A stretch of 64,000 nt of DNA. It comes from Cotesia glomerata. Lineage: Eukaryota; Arthropoda; Insecta; Hymenoptera; Braconidae. The stretch is taken from the NCBI RefSeq assembly GCF_020080835.1, contig NC_058164.1:13152142-13216141 (forward strand). The letters run 5' to 3'. The notes under the pieces were generated by a model. It was not told where the DNA came from. It ran no database searches and saw nothing but the letters and a program-made list of their open reading frames with translations. The position numbers were made by a program, and so were the translations under genes. The first letter of the stretch is position 1. Each line of letters opens with the position of its first letter. Shown here piece by piece: positions 9,319-20,475 of this stretch.

Positions 9319-9944
9319 AATTCAAATCCAAAGGGTTTTGATGATATTTTCCGAAAAATTAATTTTTTAAGTCTTAGGACGAAATACTTTTTTTATGCAC
9401 CACAGATCGAATGATATGATTTTTTATTTATTTTGAATAATAACTCGATTTTTATTATATTACATTTGATTTTTTTCCAATTTTCGGGGTTTTTTGCACA
9501 TTTGTTTGATGTTTTCGAGACGTCTGAGTTATAAAAGTTGGAGATTTATATGTCGTCGATAAACCTACATGAAAATCATCATATATTTAGCTCAATACAT
9601 TTTTTTTATCACAATATTGGGAATTTTTTGTTTTTTTTCGCAATTTTCATGGGTTTTTCGGGATTTACTTAGACTTTTAATGGCTGCTGGTCTGAGTACA
9701 CTTCAGATAAGTATAAAGCAGATCGAAATACATGAAAATCATGCATAGTTAGAATCTAAAAAAATTTTTCAATCACCAAAACCCCCAATTTTCCCGTTTT
9801 TTTTCGGTTTTTTACAGTTTTCTCAAAATCCTAGGGTGTAGGGGCCAAACGGACCTCAAATTCGGGTTCAGCGGGTCAAATTACATGGGAATATATGTGG
9901 CGCGTCCCAAGTACAGACAACTTTTTTTTTTTTGTGTGCCGGTG
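9195..9944. repeat. Right long terminal inverted repeat
   Basis: This is the partner of 5687-6436. It includes the last ~40 codons and stop of the transposase-like ORF (stop at 9316-9318), then about 625 noncoding bases to the terminus at 9944. Confidence 0.85.
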
Positions 9945-10178
9945 CAATTATTTCAAAATTAACAATAAGTTTAAGTTAGAGAACACACAATTTTTTAGAT
10001 CACAGTTTCGTTTTATGAAATCAATGAGTCACTCAAATGGTTAAAATAGTGGTTAGACGCCGTAAACCCAAAGGAAAAGAGGTGCTGGATCTGTTGATTA
10101 GGAATAGACTTCTAGAAGGTGTTCAAGGGAGCCTGCAGGTGCACCTTACAAGGTGATGACCAGCCGGGCCTTGGGTAC

Positions 10179-10337
10179 GATGATTTTCTCTGAGGGGTAC
10201 CACAAGGAAGCTTGTAGGTCATCTAACAGGGTGAAAAGAAGTACCGAGCCTTGAACACGATGATTTTCTTGTCTAGAAGTCGCCAAAGAAGATGCTTTTC
10301 GATTAGGTTATAAACACGCTGACTTAGATGATTTTCT
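10179..10337. repeat. Three copies of GATGATTTTCT in the LTR
   Basis: Exact 11-base copies occur at 10179-10189, 10259-10269 and 10327-10337, spaced 80 and 68 bases. The first two also share the preceding GCCTTG and ACG context. They lie downstream of the TATA-like box in element orientation. They could be regulatory sites or remnants of a local tandem duplication. Confidence 0.6.
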
Positions 10338-10470
10338 CACACTCAGAATAACAAGATTTTACTTGTAGACAAGTTCGTTGCAGTGAAAGACTTTTATCTT
10401 AGCTTGATTTCACGATGTGAATAGTAAGCGTTTGAAATGAAGACTGACTCGCAGCGCCGGATGGACTGGC

Positions 10471-10478
10471 TTATATAC
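10471..10478 (-). promoter_or_regulatory. TATA-like box in the BEL/Pao LTR
   Basis: The minus strand reads TATATAAG, with an initiator-like TCAGTC about 30 bases downstream. The position inside the LTR, upstream of the gag leader, fits the element promoter. Assigned from sequence only. Confidence 0.45.
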
Positions 10479-10869
10479 TTGACTGGCGGGATTCTCGAAT
10501 TTTCAGCTGAAATTCTCTCGATTGAGTTCGAGAGAACTCTTTTTAGATAAATTCACTTTCCAGATTAACAAAATGAATGATTTTAATACAAAATAAATTT
10601 TTACTTTATTTTAACTCTTTTGATTATCAATTAATCGATTTTTAATTAATATTTAGCCAAATTAAGAATTTTGATCTAGACTTTTCTTTTACGAGATGTT
10701 TCTAGGCGCAGGCGCGAGCTAAGCGCGAGCTAAGCGAAAGCGCTAATGTTGTTGTTTAGAGTACTCATAACGATCAATAGGTGGCACCACATATTTAATA
10801 ATTATGAATTATAACCAACAATTTTGAATTATATCTTTTTTTTTTTATTCTATTTGTAAACAAATACAA

Positions 10870-11765
10870 GTTTGAAAAGTTCCATCCTCTATGTCTACTG
10901 GAGATTATAAATAAAAACATATGGATATACTATAGTTGACTCTACAGTAGATTTTCGAACCGATAATCGATTGATCATTAGCATGGACTCAAAGTAACAG
11001 CCCCATTAAAGGGGTTTTTTTGACTTATTTATCACATTTTTAAAGTTAACAAATTGAAACCTCGGTGTCCGCCGGAGATTATAGAAAAAAATTCATGATA
11101 ATTCAAGACTTGACTCGACATAAGATTTCTAAACCCATAATCGATTCATCAACCCCATGGACATGAAGTAAAAGCCCCCTAAGATTCTTTTATTGACTTA
11201 TTCGTCACAATTTATAATTTAAAAAATTGAATTATTGTTGTCCACCGGAAATTAAGAAAGAATATTTCCGAAAATTAAATAGGATACTCGACAGAAAACT
11301 TAGACTAATACTTGATCGATCAACGCCATGGACACGAAGTAACAGCCCCATAAAAAGCGTGTTTTGACTTGCATGACCCAAATTTTACTTTAAATAATTC
11401 AATTATCAGTATTTACCTGAGATTATGGAAGAAAACTTATAATTGTTGTAGATCATACTCGACAAGAGATTCTCAGACCCATGATTGATCGATTGATCCC
11501 ATATATTCCCAGGAACAGGCCCTTAAAAGGCGTTTTTCGACTTATTTTTGACGAATTTATCCCCAAAAAATTCAATTATTGGTTTCTACCGGAGATCAAA
11601 AAAAAAAATTCATTGCCATGATAAAGTAGTCTCTACAGAAGATTTCCAGAACCATAATCGATCGAATAATCCTATGGACACCTAATTACAGTCCCAATAA
11701 ATGGGATTTTGACTTATTTAGCTTAAATCGAATTTAAAAATTTGAATTCTCGGTGTTCATGCTTT
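10870..11765 (-). repeat. Satellite A, five monomers of about 172 bases, inverted
   Basis: GACTTATTTxTCAC-like boxes recur at about 11021, 11195, 11365, 11538 and 11710, spaced 170-174. Each monomer carries GGTGTCCxCCGGAGATTA and an ATCGATTGATCA-like core. It is the reverse complement of the monomer filling 34006-64000. The first part (10855-10873) shares TTGTAAACAAATACAAGT with the arms of the large foldback at 16492-27855. Confidence 0.85.
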
Positions 11766-11774
11766 CTAGATCAC

Positions 11775-12150
11775 ATGGGTCATAGGACACAGGTCATCGG
11801 TCAAAGGTTATAATTCGAAGGTCGGGGTCATAGATATTAGTTCAGAGATTACATAAGTCATAGGTCACAAACAGGTCATAAGACTCATAGATAATAGGTT
11901 ATAGGTTCCGTGGTCATAGGTCACATGTCATAGGTCACATAGAGGTCATTGGTCATAGATCATAGCTCTTATGTCTTCGTTTATATGTCATATGTTATTG
12001 GTCGTAGGTCAGAGAACATAGGTCTCAGCCGACTGGTCATAGGCTATATAGATCTTAGGTCATAGTCCACAGTTCATAGGTCATAGATTACATAGGTCAT
12101 AGGTTACGTGCGTCATAGTTCATATAGTTGATAGGTCATAAGGACATCGA
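11775..12150. repeat. Degenerate AGGTCAT heptamer array
   Basis: Dozens of copies of AGGTCA or GGTCATAG occur, often directly repeated as AGGTCATAGGTCA, with variants such as AGGTCACAT and AGATCATAG. No ORF. It adjoins satellite B on its right. Related arrays are at 15225-15690, 16295-16360, 27880-28180 and 33640-34005. Confidence 0.8.
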
Positions 12151-15100
12151 ATACCAGCAATCTAGAATTCTTTTAAGTTTTCCAATTTTTTGACAGCATA
12201 GTTATAACGTCGACTAACTCAGACGATCAAAATGATCAAAATGATCATAGGTCTGAATATTCAACTTTCGTATTCTATGAAATCAAGGTCATAATCAATT
12301 TCAAGACCGAATAATAGTAATCGAGACTATTTAAGAGCTAATGAGCATAAAGGAAGATTTTAAATAAAAGTAACGTAGTCTATTCTCAAGCTGATAAATG
12401 CCAGAGGAGCGAAGTTTCGAAATTGAAAGTTATGACCATATAACATTGCAAAATTTCGACTTTTTAATATTCCGATATTAAGGTTATCGAAAAGGGAATC
12501 GTGTTCAGTACATAAATATAAGCGATCTAGACAATTCCAGGGCTCTTGAAGCTTATAGTATTTGGAGTTACAAAATATACAAAAGTTACAAAATTTACAG
12601 TTCCAAGCCTTCAAGAGCACAGTATAAAATCCAGCGTTTTGACAGTAGAACGTCTGAATATTTAACTGACGAAATTTGGGAAATTAAGGTCATAATTGTA
12701 TTTATGACATCGTATAATAGTGATCAGGACTATTGTAGAGCTAATAAAGCTTATATGATCCAAAGTTATTTTCTGACCGTAGAACATGGAGAAATTAAAA
12801 TTTTAAATTATGTTCAATTAACGTTATTATCGTGTTTTGGACATAAAATGATAGCGATCTGGGATATTCCAGAGCATTCCAAACTCATAGAAGTCATTTG
12901 ACTAATTCTACAATTCTGACCGTAGAACATGAATAGCTCAATTTATAAAAATAGAGTCATTATGGTATTGAGGCAATTAAATTTAAGCGATCTCGACTAT
13001 TTTTTTGCTGATGAATCCAAAAGGAACAAATTTTTAAAATCGGAAGCCGTGACCATCGAAAATTTAGACTATCCAATATTCTTGAATTATGGTTATCAAC
13101 GTCTTTAAGACATCGAATATAAGCAATCTAGACTATTCCAATGCTTTCGAAGCTAATAGGAGTTGTTCCAGAATGAACTAATAGGTTCCAGAATGAAGCT
13201 AATAGGAATTGTTCCAGAATGAACATCTTTGACCTTAGAATTTCGGAAAATTCAACTTTTGAATTATGGAAAGTTATAATAGAATTAAGGACATCGAATA
13301 CAAGCAATCTCAAATATTTTTAAGATTTCCAAAGCCTCTAAGAGCAAAGTTTCAAAATCGTCCATTTGGACCTTAAAACGTCTGAATATTTAACTTCCAA
13401 AATTTGTTAAATTAAGGTCTTAATCGCATAAAAGAAATAAAATACATGCAAGGTAGTCTTTTGTCAAGCATAAATCCCTCAGGAGCAAAGTTTTAAAATT
13501 CAAAGTTATGACCATAGAACATTTCATAATTTCGACTTTCTAATTTTCCGATATTAAGGTTATAATCTTGTTTAGTACATCAAATATAAGCGATCTAGAA
13601 AATTCCAGGGCACTTAAAGCTTATAGGATTTAAGTTACAAAATATACCGTTCTGACCGTAAAATATTGGAAAATTGAACATTTAAATTATTCGAAGTTGA
13701 AATAATAATGGAATATAGGACATCGAATACAAGCAAACTAGAGTATTTTTAAGCTTAGCAAGCCTATTCGAGCAAAGTTATAATATCAATTGTTTTGACA
13801 GTATCTGAATATTCAACTATCGAAACTTGTGAAATTCACGTCATAATCGTGATTAAAACATCAAATAATAGCGATCTAGAATATTCCAAAGCTTTTTGAA
13901 CTCATAGACGCCAATTGACAAAATCTACGGATCTGACCGTGAAACATCGAAAAATTCAATTTTTAATTTTGCGAAATGAAGGTCATTATCGTGTTTAGAA
14001 CATCAAAAACAAGCAATAAATACTATTTTTGGGCTAACAAAGCCGACAGTAGGACAGTTAGAATCGACCGTTATGACCGTAGACGATTGAAAAATACAAT
14101 TTCTAGATTTGCGAAATTGAGGTCATAATCGTATTAAGAAAATCAAATACAAGCGGGCTATATATATATACTACGTTTGAGCTGATAAAGCCCATAGGAG
14201 CAAAGTTTTAAAATTGGAAGTTATGACTATAGAACATCGAATATTTCGACTTCCAAATATTTCCAAATTAAGGTTAGAATAGTCAAGGACTTCGATTATG
14301 AACGATCTAGTCTATTCCAGGGTATTCGAAGCTTAGAGGAGCTAATTTACGAAATATACATTTCTGACGGTAGAATTACGTAAAATTAATCTTTTCATTT
14401 ATGTGAAGTTGAATTTATAATTGAATTCAGGACATTGAATACAAGCAATCTCGATTATTTTTAAGCTTTCCAAGCCTGTAAGCAGAGTGTGAATATTGTG
14501 TGTTTATATCTTTAAACGTCTGATTTGATAAATTAAAACGAAATTTGATAAATTAAGTTCATAATCGTAATAAAGAAATCGATTACAAGTAAGGTAGTCT
14601 TTTCTCAAGCTAATAAATCCCACAGAAGCAAAGTTTTAAAATTCAAAGTTTTGACCATGGAACATTAAAAAATTTCGACTTTCGAAAATTCCGATATTAA
14701 AGTTATAATCGTTTTTAGTAGATCGGATATGAGCGATCTGGACAAATCCAGGGCTCTTCAAGCTTATAGGATTTAAGTTACAAAATATACAGTTCTGACC
14801 GTAGATTATCGGAAAATTCACTTTTAAATTATTCGAATTTGAAGTTATAATGGAATATAGGACATCGAATACAAGCAATCTAGAATATTTTCAACATTCC
14901 CAAGCTCTTGAAGAGCACAGGATAAAATCGAGTGTTTTGACAATAAAACGACTGAACATTTAACTTACGAAATTGGCGATATTAAGGTCGTTATCGTATT
15001 TGGAACATCGAAAATAAGCGTTCTTGACTTTTTTTTAGCTTATAACGCCAATAGGATCGGTTTTTAAATCGCCAGATCTAACCGTAGAACATCGAAAACT

Positions 15101-15225
15101 TACCATTTCGGATTTTGCTAATTTGAAGACGAAATCAATAAGCAATGTTCAATAATGAACCGTTCTTACTGTATGTTTTTACCGTTCTAGATGTAGAACA
15201 TCTAAAAACTTGACTTCCGAATTAT
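12150..15225 (+). repeat. Satellite B, tandem monomers of about 140 bases
   Basis: Recurrent words include CTGACCGTAGAACATCGAAAA, TCAACTTTCGAATTTTGCGAA, AAGGTCATAATCGTGTTTA, GACATCGAATACAAGCGATC and TAGACTATTTTxxAGC, repeated every 136-146 bases. Monomers are strongly diverged from each other. Scattered short ORFs on both strands are chance products. No gene is seen in this stretch. Confidence 0.85.
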
Positions 15226-15690
15226 GCAATGGGTCATAGATCTTAGTTCATAGTCACATTAGTCATAAGCGTCACAAACGTCACAGGTCATAAGACTCAT
15301 AGGTAATAGGCAGTAGGTTACATAAGTTATAAGTCATGTCATAGGTCACATAGGTCATTGGTAATAGATCATAGCTCATAGGTCTTAGTTTATATGTCAT
15401 ACATCATTGGTCAAAGGTCCCATAGGACAAAGATTAAAAGTCATAGGCAACATATTTTATTGTTTGTAGGTCACATAGTTCTAACAAACCATTGCTCATA
15501 GTTCGTAGGTCATATGTCATATATCACACGCAATAGGTCATAAATCTAATGTCATAGATCATAGGTCGAATAGGTCATATTTCAAATAGCTCATAGATCA
15601 TGTCATAGGTCGCAAAAGTCATAGATCACAAACGTCATAGGTCAAAGGTCACAGGCCATAGGTCACATAGTTCATAGGTCATAGTACCTC
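15225..15690. repeat. Second AGGTCAT heptamer array
   Basis: It has the same composition as 11775-12150, with ATAGGTCA, CATAGGTCATTGGTAATAG and similar words. It interrupts satellite B, which resumes at about 15690. Confidence 0.8.
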
Positions 15691-16360
15691 TAAATATTTA
15701 ACTTTCGAATTTTGCAAAATGAAGGTCATAATCGTATTAAAGAAATCAAATACAAGCGATCTAGACTATTTTCGAGCTGATAAATCCTGTAGAGCAAATT
15801 TTTAAATTTAAAAGTCATGAGAGAACGTTGAAAATATCGACTTTCGAATATTCTAAAATTAAGGTTATCATCGTCTTCAAGACATCGAATATAAGCGATC
15901 TAGACTATTCAAGAGTTTTCGAAGCTTATAGGAGCTAATTTCAGAATATATATTTCTGACCGTAGAATTTCGGATTATTCAACTTTTGAATTATTTGAAG
16001 TTGACGTTATAATTGAATTAAGGACATCGAATACAAGCAATCTAGAATATTTTCAAGCTTTCCAAGGCGAGCAAAATTATAAAATCGATTATTTTGACCG
16101 TAAAACATCGAGATTTAACTTTCGAATTATGCTAATATCAGGTCGTAATCGTTGTTGGGAATTCTATTATAAGCTATCTCAACTACTCCTGAGCTTTCCA
16201 AGTCAATACGAACAAAGTTACGAAATCGATAGGTCTGACGGTAGCACATCGTAATGTTTAACTTTCGAATTTTGCGAAATTAATTGTATATGATTATGAT
16301 ATACGTCATAGGTAATAATAGTTGCACTGTCATAGGTTAAAGGTCATATGTCATAGGCAG
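15690..16360 (+). repeat. Satellite B monomers ending in a short AGGTCAT array
   Basis: About four to five monomers with the TGACCGTAGAATTTCG and GACATCGAATACAAGC words lead into a short heptamer array at about 16295-16360. Confidence 0.8.
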
Positions 16361-16491
16361 GGCCAAGAATTTAGTTTTTTCAAAAGAGAGAGACAGAAGA
16401 TAGGCGTAGCCAAGCGTTCTGATTCGTCGTAATAAATAAATTGATTTTTGTTTATCGCTATTAAGTGAAGACAGCAGGTTGAATGAAAAGT
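16361..16491. other. Unclassified junction sequence
   Basis: It starts GGCAGGGCCAAGAATTTAG, contains a purine-rich GAGAGAGACAGAAGA run, and ends where inverted homology to 27855 begins. No ORF or repeat family is recognised. Confidence 0.4.
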
Positions 16492-17425
16492 CAAATTTAG
16501 ATGGCTAATCCAACATGAAAATATAAAAAATATGTAAAAAAAAAACAGGTTTGTTTGCAGATGTGAAGGTGCTTGTAAACAAATACAAGTCTGTGCTGCT
16601 CAGATAAATAAAGAAGAGAATTTGAAACACCGTGTTGTAAAAAAAAATTTGATAAAATAAATTAAAAGTGAACAGTGACAAGCTGGCGATTTCGCTGGAG
16701 ATCGCGTAAAGAAATTGCTCTCGGTCTCACTGGTAATTTTGCTGGCGATCACACTGACGGTCTTTTTAAAGGTCACGCTGGAAATCTTGCTGACTGTCTC
16801 GCTGGAGATTACGCTGATAGTTTTTCTAGAGTTCTCGCTGTCGGTATCACAGTAGTTCGTTTTGCTGGGAGTTTTGCTAATGGTATGGCTGCTGGTCTCG
16901 CTGGTAATTTTGCTAGCGATCACAGTAACGGTTTCGCTGGAGATCACGCTGACGATCTTTCTGGAGGTCTCGCTGGTGATCACGCTAAATGTTTTTCTGA
17001 AGGTTTCGCTGGAGATCACGCTGACGGTCTTTCTGGAGATCATGCTGACGGTCTCACTTACGTTCTCGCTGGCGGTAGTTTCGCTGGAAGTTTTGCTGTT
17101 GGTCTCGCTGATAATTTTGCTAGCCATCGTGGTGATGATATATGGCTCGAGGTCTCGCTGGAGATCACGCTGATGATCTTTCTGGAGGCCTCGCTGGTGA
17201 TCACACGACGTTCTTTTTGGAGGTCTCGCTGATAGTCTCAGTGGAGATTGTGCTGATTGTATTGCTGCCAGTCCCACTGGTGATTTTGCTGGTGATCGCG
17301 CTGATGGTCTCGCCGAAGATCAGGCTGACAGTCTCGTTAGTCAGCTTGCTGATACTATTGCTGATGGTCTTACAGGTGATCATACTGGTGGTTTTGCTGG
17401 AAGTCACGTTGGAGGAAAATTTTGA
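16492..17425. repeat. Left inverted arm with 36-base minisatellite
   Basis: The unique outer part (16492-16670) is followed by about 20 diverged copies of a 36-base unit such as CTGGAGATCACGCTGACGGT. Because 36 is a multiple of three, several frames are open on both strands (for example 16600-17277 minus and 16675-17232 plus), giving 12-residue periodic translations. These are unlikely to be proteins. Confidence 0.8.
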
Positions 17426-17588
17426 GTGCGAATTTCATGCAAATTTCATTATGCAGTGAATTTTATCTGAAAATAAATGTTATTCTACTTGTTGTTACAA
17501 ATTTTCATGTGATATTGCGATAATTTTATCAAACTAGATTTTATACCGTTTCTCTTAGGAGAAAACATTATAAAGAATGTTACGTTGG

Positions 17589-18640
17589 TTAATCCAAAAG
17601 TTCCACCTGGTTGAAGTAGACTACATACTTCTCTAAATTTTCAACCGTGAAGGATTGACGGTTTCCACGCAGGATAGCTTTCAAACCAGAAAATGATCGT
17701 TCGATCTCGCAGGATGTCGTTGGCGCGTATCTCATACATTAGACGTCGGCATTAGTCTATCTCATAGTGGGATATTTTGATTGAGTTCTCCATGTAATCG
17801 TCGACAAATACTTAATAAATAAATCGAAAATCCAGTGTTGTTCAAGAAAACGTTTTGAATTTTCAGTTTGATATTTGCTGGAATTGCTGGATTTCGATGG
17901 ATAGTTGAAGCGACATCAATGAAGATACGTGCAGATTCACGGAACGACATTTCTCGTTCTTCCAATCGTGTAATTCCTGTGGAAATGAGACTGTATGTTC
18001 ATGAATAAAATTTAATTCACGTTGAAGGTTAGGAGTTGCCCACAATCGTTTAGCATCAGTGACAGCAGCTGTATCAGGATCAAGTTGCTCTATTACAACT
18101 CGGACTTCTTCAAAGTGTTTGCTGTAGTATGACGCTGCTTTCAGCCACTCTCTCCACCTGGTAACTATAGGCTTGGGAGGTAAAGGGATATCTGGAGCAA
18201 CCTGCTGAAATAAGCGTTTTCTGCTTGGCGACTTTGTAAAAACAGCTTTCGTTTCAGCAATGACATCATTAACAAGCTCATAGGCCCCACGGATCTCTTC
18301 AGCAACACGATGTAATCCATAAGCCAAGCACGTGACATGAACAAGCTCCACATAATTATATGTTCCTCTAAGCAACCGCCCTACTGCCTTCATGTATAGT
18401 GCTGCGTCTGAAACAAACAAAAGCACTTTTTTTCTCCTGATCCCACGAGGCCAAAGTTTCGTCAAAGCAGACTGTCAATTCAGCAATTTTCTGAGCATTT
18501 GCTCGAGAGATTTCAGTGCAATGAATGATTCTTGGTATGCCTGGTGTATCATCAATAAGTGGCGCAACAATGGCTGTGATGAACAATCTGCCTAATGAAT
18601 CTGTTTTGACGTCAACGCAAATGAGAGTTAGTCACCCCGA
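17589..18640 (-). pseudogene. hAT-family transposase remnant
   Basis: On the minus strand, reading from 18640: ICVDVKTDSLGRLFITAIVA, TPGIPRIIHCTEISRANA, then after a frame change LLFVSDAALYMKA, HVTCLAYGLHRVAEEIRG, PLPPKPIVTRWREWLKAA, and after another shift LEEREMSFRESARIF. A final block TTSCEIERSFSGLKAILRGN with NLEKYVVYFN (17734 to the stop at 17589) is the hAT C-terminal dimerisation signature. The middle catalytic region resembles DUF659-type hAT proteins. There are at least two frameshifts, a stop at about 17745, and no N-terminal BED finger. No terminal repeats were identified. It is a dead fragment. Confidence 0.75.
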
Positions 18641-19735
18641 CTCTCATAACTATACCAAAAGCTTAACCATACTCGAGACTCAACAAGAATCATTACTATG
18701 ACTGTTCTCCGCGAACATGTCCAATAACACGTTTTGTAATGGCTGTTGCACCTGCGCACTATGAGCTAGCGGGGAGAAGCCCGGCCGGCACGAAGCACGA
18801 GGCGCAAGACGCCATGTGCGAAGTCAGTTGTGTTTGGGACCTTCAACCGACACAATATACCCGCTAGCCTCGCTAAGACAATTTCATTTATTCTGTGTTT
18901 TCCATTGTGAACAATTACATAGTAATACATCCATTCTGATAATAAAGTAACTCATCTAATTAATTAACTTCGTATTCTTTATCGTGAAAATAATATAAAT
19001 TCATCGTAATTAAATTTAAACACTTTTGATAGTTGTGACGCAGTACTTTAGTGTGGCGTCGCGGCCATTGTTTTAACTTATACGCCGGGTCATAAGACGC
19101 GTAATTTAAACCTTTAAATATTAATTTAACTTCAAATTCTTCAGTAATGAATAATAATTAATTAGATTTCTAATAAATTTAGCTTTATAGTACGCAATAT
19201 AACTTTTATTAAAAATATTGAACTTATTGCTTCTCAAGTAATAATCATCAAATATTGCAATTTATTTGAATTCTCGCGAATAATGCATAATTAATGGAAA
19301 TAAATTAAAAATAGTTATAATCACGAAATAATTCAAATTGACTAATTAAAATCTATTTCATCTCAATTTAACTAATCAATTTATTATCTCAAATCATAAA
19401 TACGTTCGATCCTCTCGGATCAGTTGAATCGATCTTTTCAGATCAAACGCACATTGATCCTCTCGGATCAAAATCCTCAGATCCTCTCGGATCATTATTA
19501 ACAGGTACCGGTTGACCTCAACAACCTAATAGCGACTGAGATCCTTTCTCACCCCTATTGTACACCTAGTGCAATTGTTTCACTTGCATACACACACTTA
19601 TTCATATTGTACACGACTGTATTTATCTTCGAGGAGTTTTTCTCTAGTAATTGCTAGAGTTTTCTTACATTGGGGAATAAATTTATATATATAGGAGACT
19701 TTCTATAGATATAGATAGTCACTCATCACGATATC
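18641..19735. other. Noncoding LTR-like or leader-like sequence
   Basis: A GC-rich portion (about 18740-18870) gives way to AT-rich sequence with four GATC hairpins (19408-19493) and an AATAAA at about 19674. It begins next to the hAT fragment with GAGAGT...ACTCTC, a small dyad. I see no ORF. An LTR of a retroelement is possible, but no boundaries or second copy can be shown. Confidence 0.3.
19408..19493. repeat. Four copies of a 14-base hairpin, GATCCTCTCGGATC type
   Basis: Copies lie at 19408-19421, 19431-19444, 19456-19469 and 19480-19493. Three read GATCCTCTCGGATC. The second reads GATCTTTTCAGATC, so both stem positions changed together and pairing is kept. Confidence 0.85.
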
Positions 19736-19739
19736 TCTG

Positions 19740-20280
19740 GAATTATAAGACCTAGAGACTTAAAATTTGGCAGGAATATTCTTTTTGCCAAGTAGAGGTC
19801 AGCTAAGAACGGATTTCACGAAATTCGACCCACAAGGGGGTTGCGGGGGTGTTCACAAAAAAAAAATTAAATTTTTCAATTATGGCTTTTAATAGTTCAA
19901 AACTTGGTCAGAATGTTTTAAATTACATTTAGAAATTTTTTAAAAACGAATTCTGTGACATTCCACCCCCCTGGCGTGCCCGTGCGTGGGCGTCAAATTA
20001 AGAAAAAATTCGTAAATTTCAATCTATAGCTATTTATACTTTAAAAAATGGCCAGAATGCTTTTTTGGCGTTTTTGAGCTGTTAAGAATAAATTTCATCA
20101 AATTCTACCCCCACGTCCGTGCGTGGGCGTAAAATTAAAAGAAATTGTACCTTTTAATCTATAGCAGCTAAAGGATTGAAACTTGGCCAGATTGATTTTT
20201 TTGGAGTTTTTGAGCTGTAAAGAATGAATTTTATGAAATGCCACCCTCACAAATCCTTGCTTGGGAGTTAATTGAAAAAT
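19740..20280 (+). repeat. Four diverged tandem copies of a roughly 135-base repeat
   Basis: AAAACTTGGCCAGAATG-like words occur at about 19768, 19900, 20045 and 20180. Each is followed by TTTTTGAGCTGTTAAGAA, AATTTCATxAAATTC and a CACCC/GTGCGTGGGCGT block. No coding potential was seen. Confidence 0.7.
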
Positions 20281-20341
20281 TATAAAATTCAATTCCTAAA
20301 GGATAATAAGAAGGTATTAAATAAAATTAAAAATTTTTATA

Positions 20342-20475
20342 TAAGGTAAAAAAGCCCTAATAGATGATCATGTACCATTATATGATCACTCTCTGTATTT
20401 GTATAACTATATTTGTGAATTTACACGGAGTGATCATATACTGGTACGCTATCATCTATCGGAGCTCTTACCTTA
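20342..20475. mobile_element. Palindromic MITE-like foldback, 134 bases
   Basis: Almost the whole element is an inverted repeat. The left end TAAGGTAA continues to ATAGATGATC, GTACCA and TATATGATCACTC; the right end complements each block in the same order. The unpaired centre is about 30 AT-rich bases. ATA is found just outside both ends and could be a target duplication. There is no coding capacity. Confidence 0.75.

Larger units (their letters stand above)
5687..9944. mobile_element. DNA transposon with long inverted repeats, inserted in the BEL/Pao LTR
   Basis: The ends are perfect inverted copies: CACCGGCACACAAAAA at 5687 and its complement ending at 9944. The inverted homology runs inward for about 750 bases at near identity and continues, more diverged, to about 7270 on the left and 8190 on the right. 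The flanks are both BEL LTR sequence. CAA lies immediately outside each end and could be a 3-base target duplication. The element encodes a zinc-finger plus RNase H-like protein (7439-9318) and a decayed opposite-strand copy (6351-7270). I cannot name the superfamily with confidence. Confidence 0.8.
2031..10820 (-). mobile_element. BEL/Pao retrotransposon, truncated, with nested DNA transposon in its 5' LTR
   Basis: Read on the minus strand the order is: LTR (10820 to 5634, interrupted), PBS (TGGTAGCAGAGCGTGG), gag with DUF1759-type domain and zinc knuckles, DUF1758-type aspartic protease, reverse transcriptase with YVDD, and RNase H. Homology stops at about 2031, so the integrase and 3' LTR are missing. 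There are several frameshifts and in-frame stops, so the copy is dead. The BEL/Pao assignment rests on the gag, protease and RT signatures together with the PBS, all visible in the sequence. Confidence 0.9.
5634..10820 (-). repeat. 5' LTR of the BEL/Pao element, split by a transposon
   Basis: In element orientation the LTR starts TGTTGGTTAT at 10820 and ends TTCTTTAACA at 5634, so it has TGTT...AACA ends. Removing the insertion (5687-9944) leaves about 929 bases. It contains a TATA-like box (10471-10478) and a triplicated GATGATTTTCT motif (10179-10337). No second LTR is present in the window, so its age cannot be estimated from LTR divergence. Confidence 0.75.

Noticed and set aside
16600..17459. 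Long overlapping ORFs on both strands with 12-residue periodic proteins resembling pentapeptide repeats (GDHADGLSG)
   Set aside because: They come from a 36-base tandem repeat, so several frames on both strands are open at once. The right arm gives the same effect.
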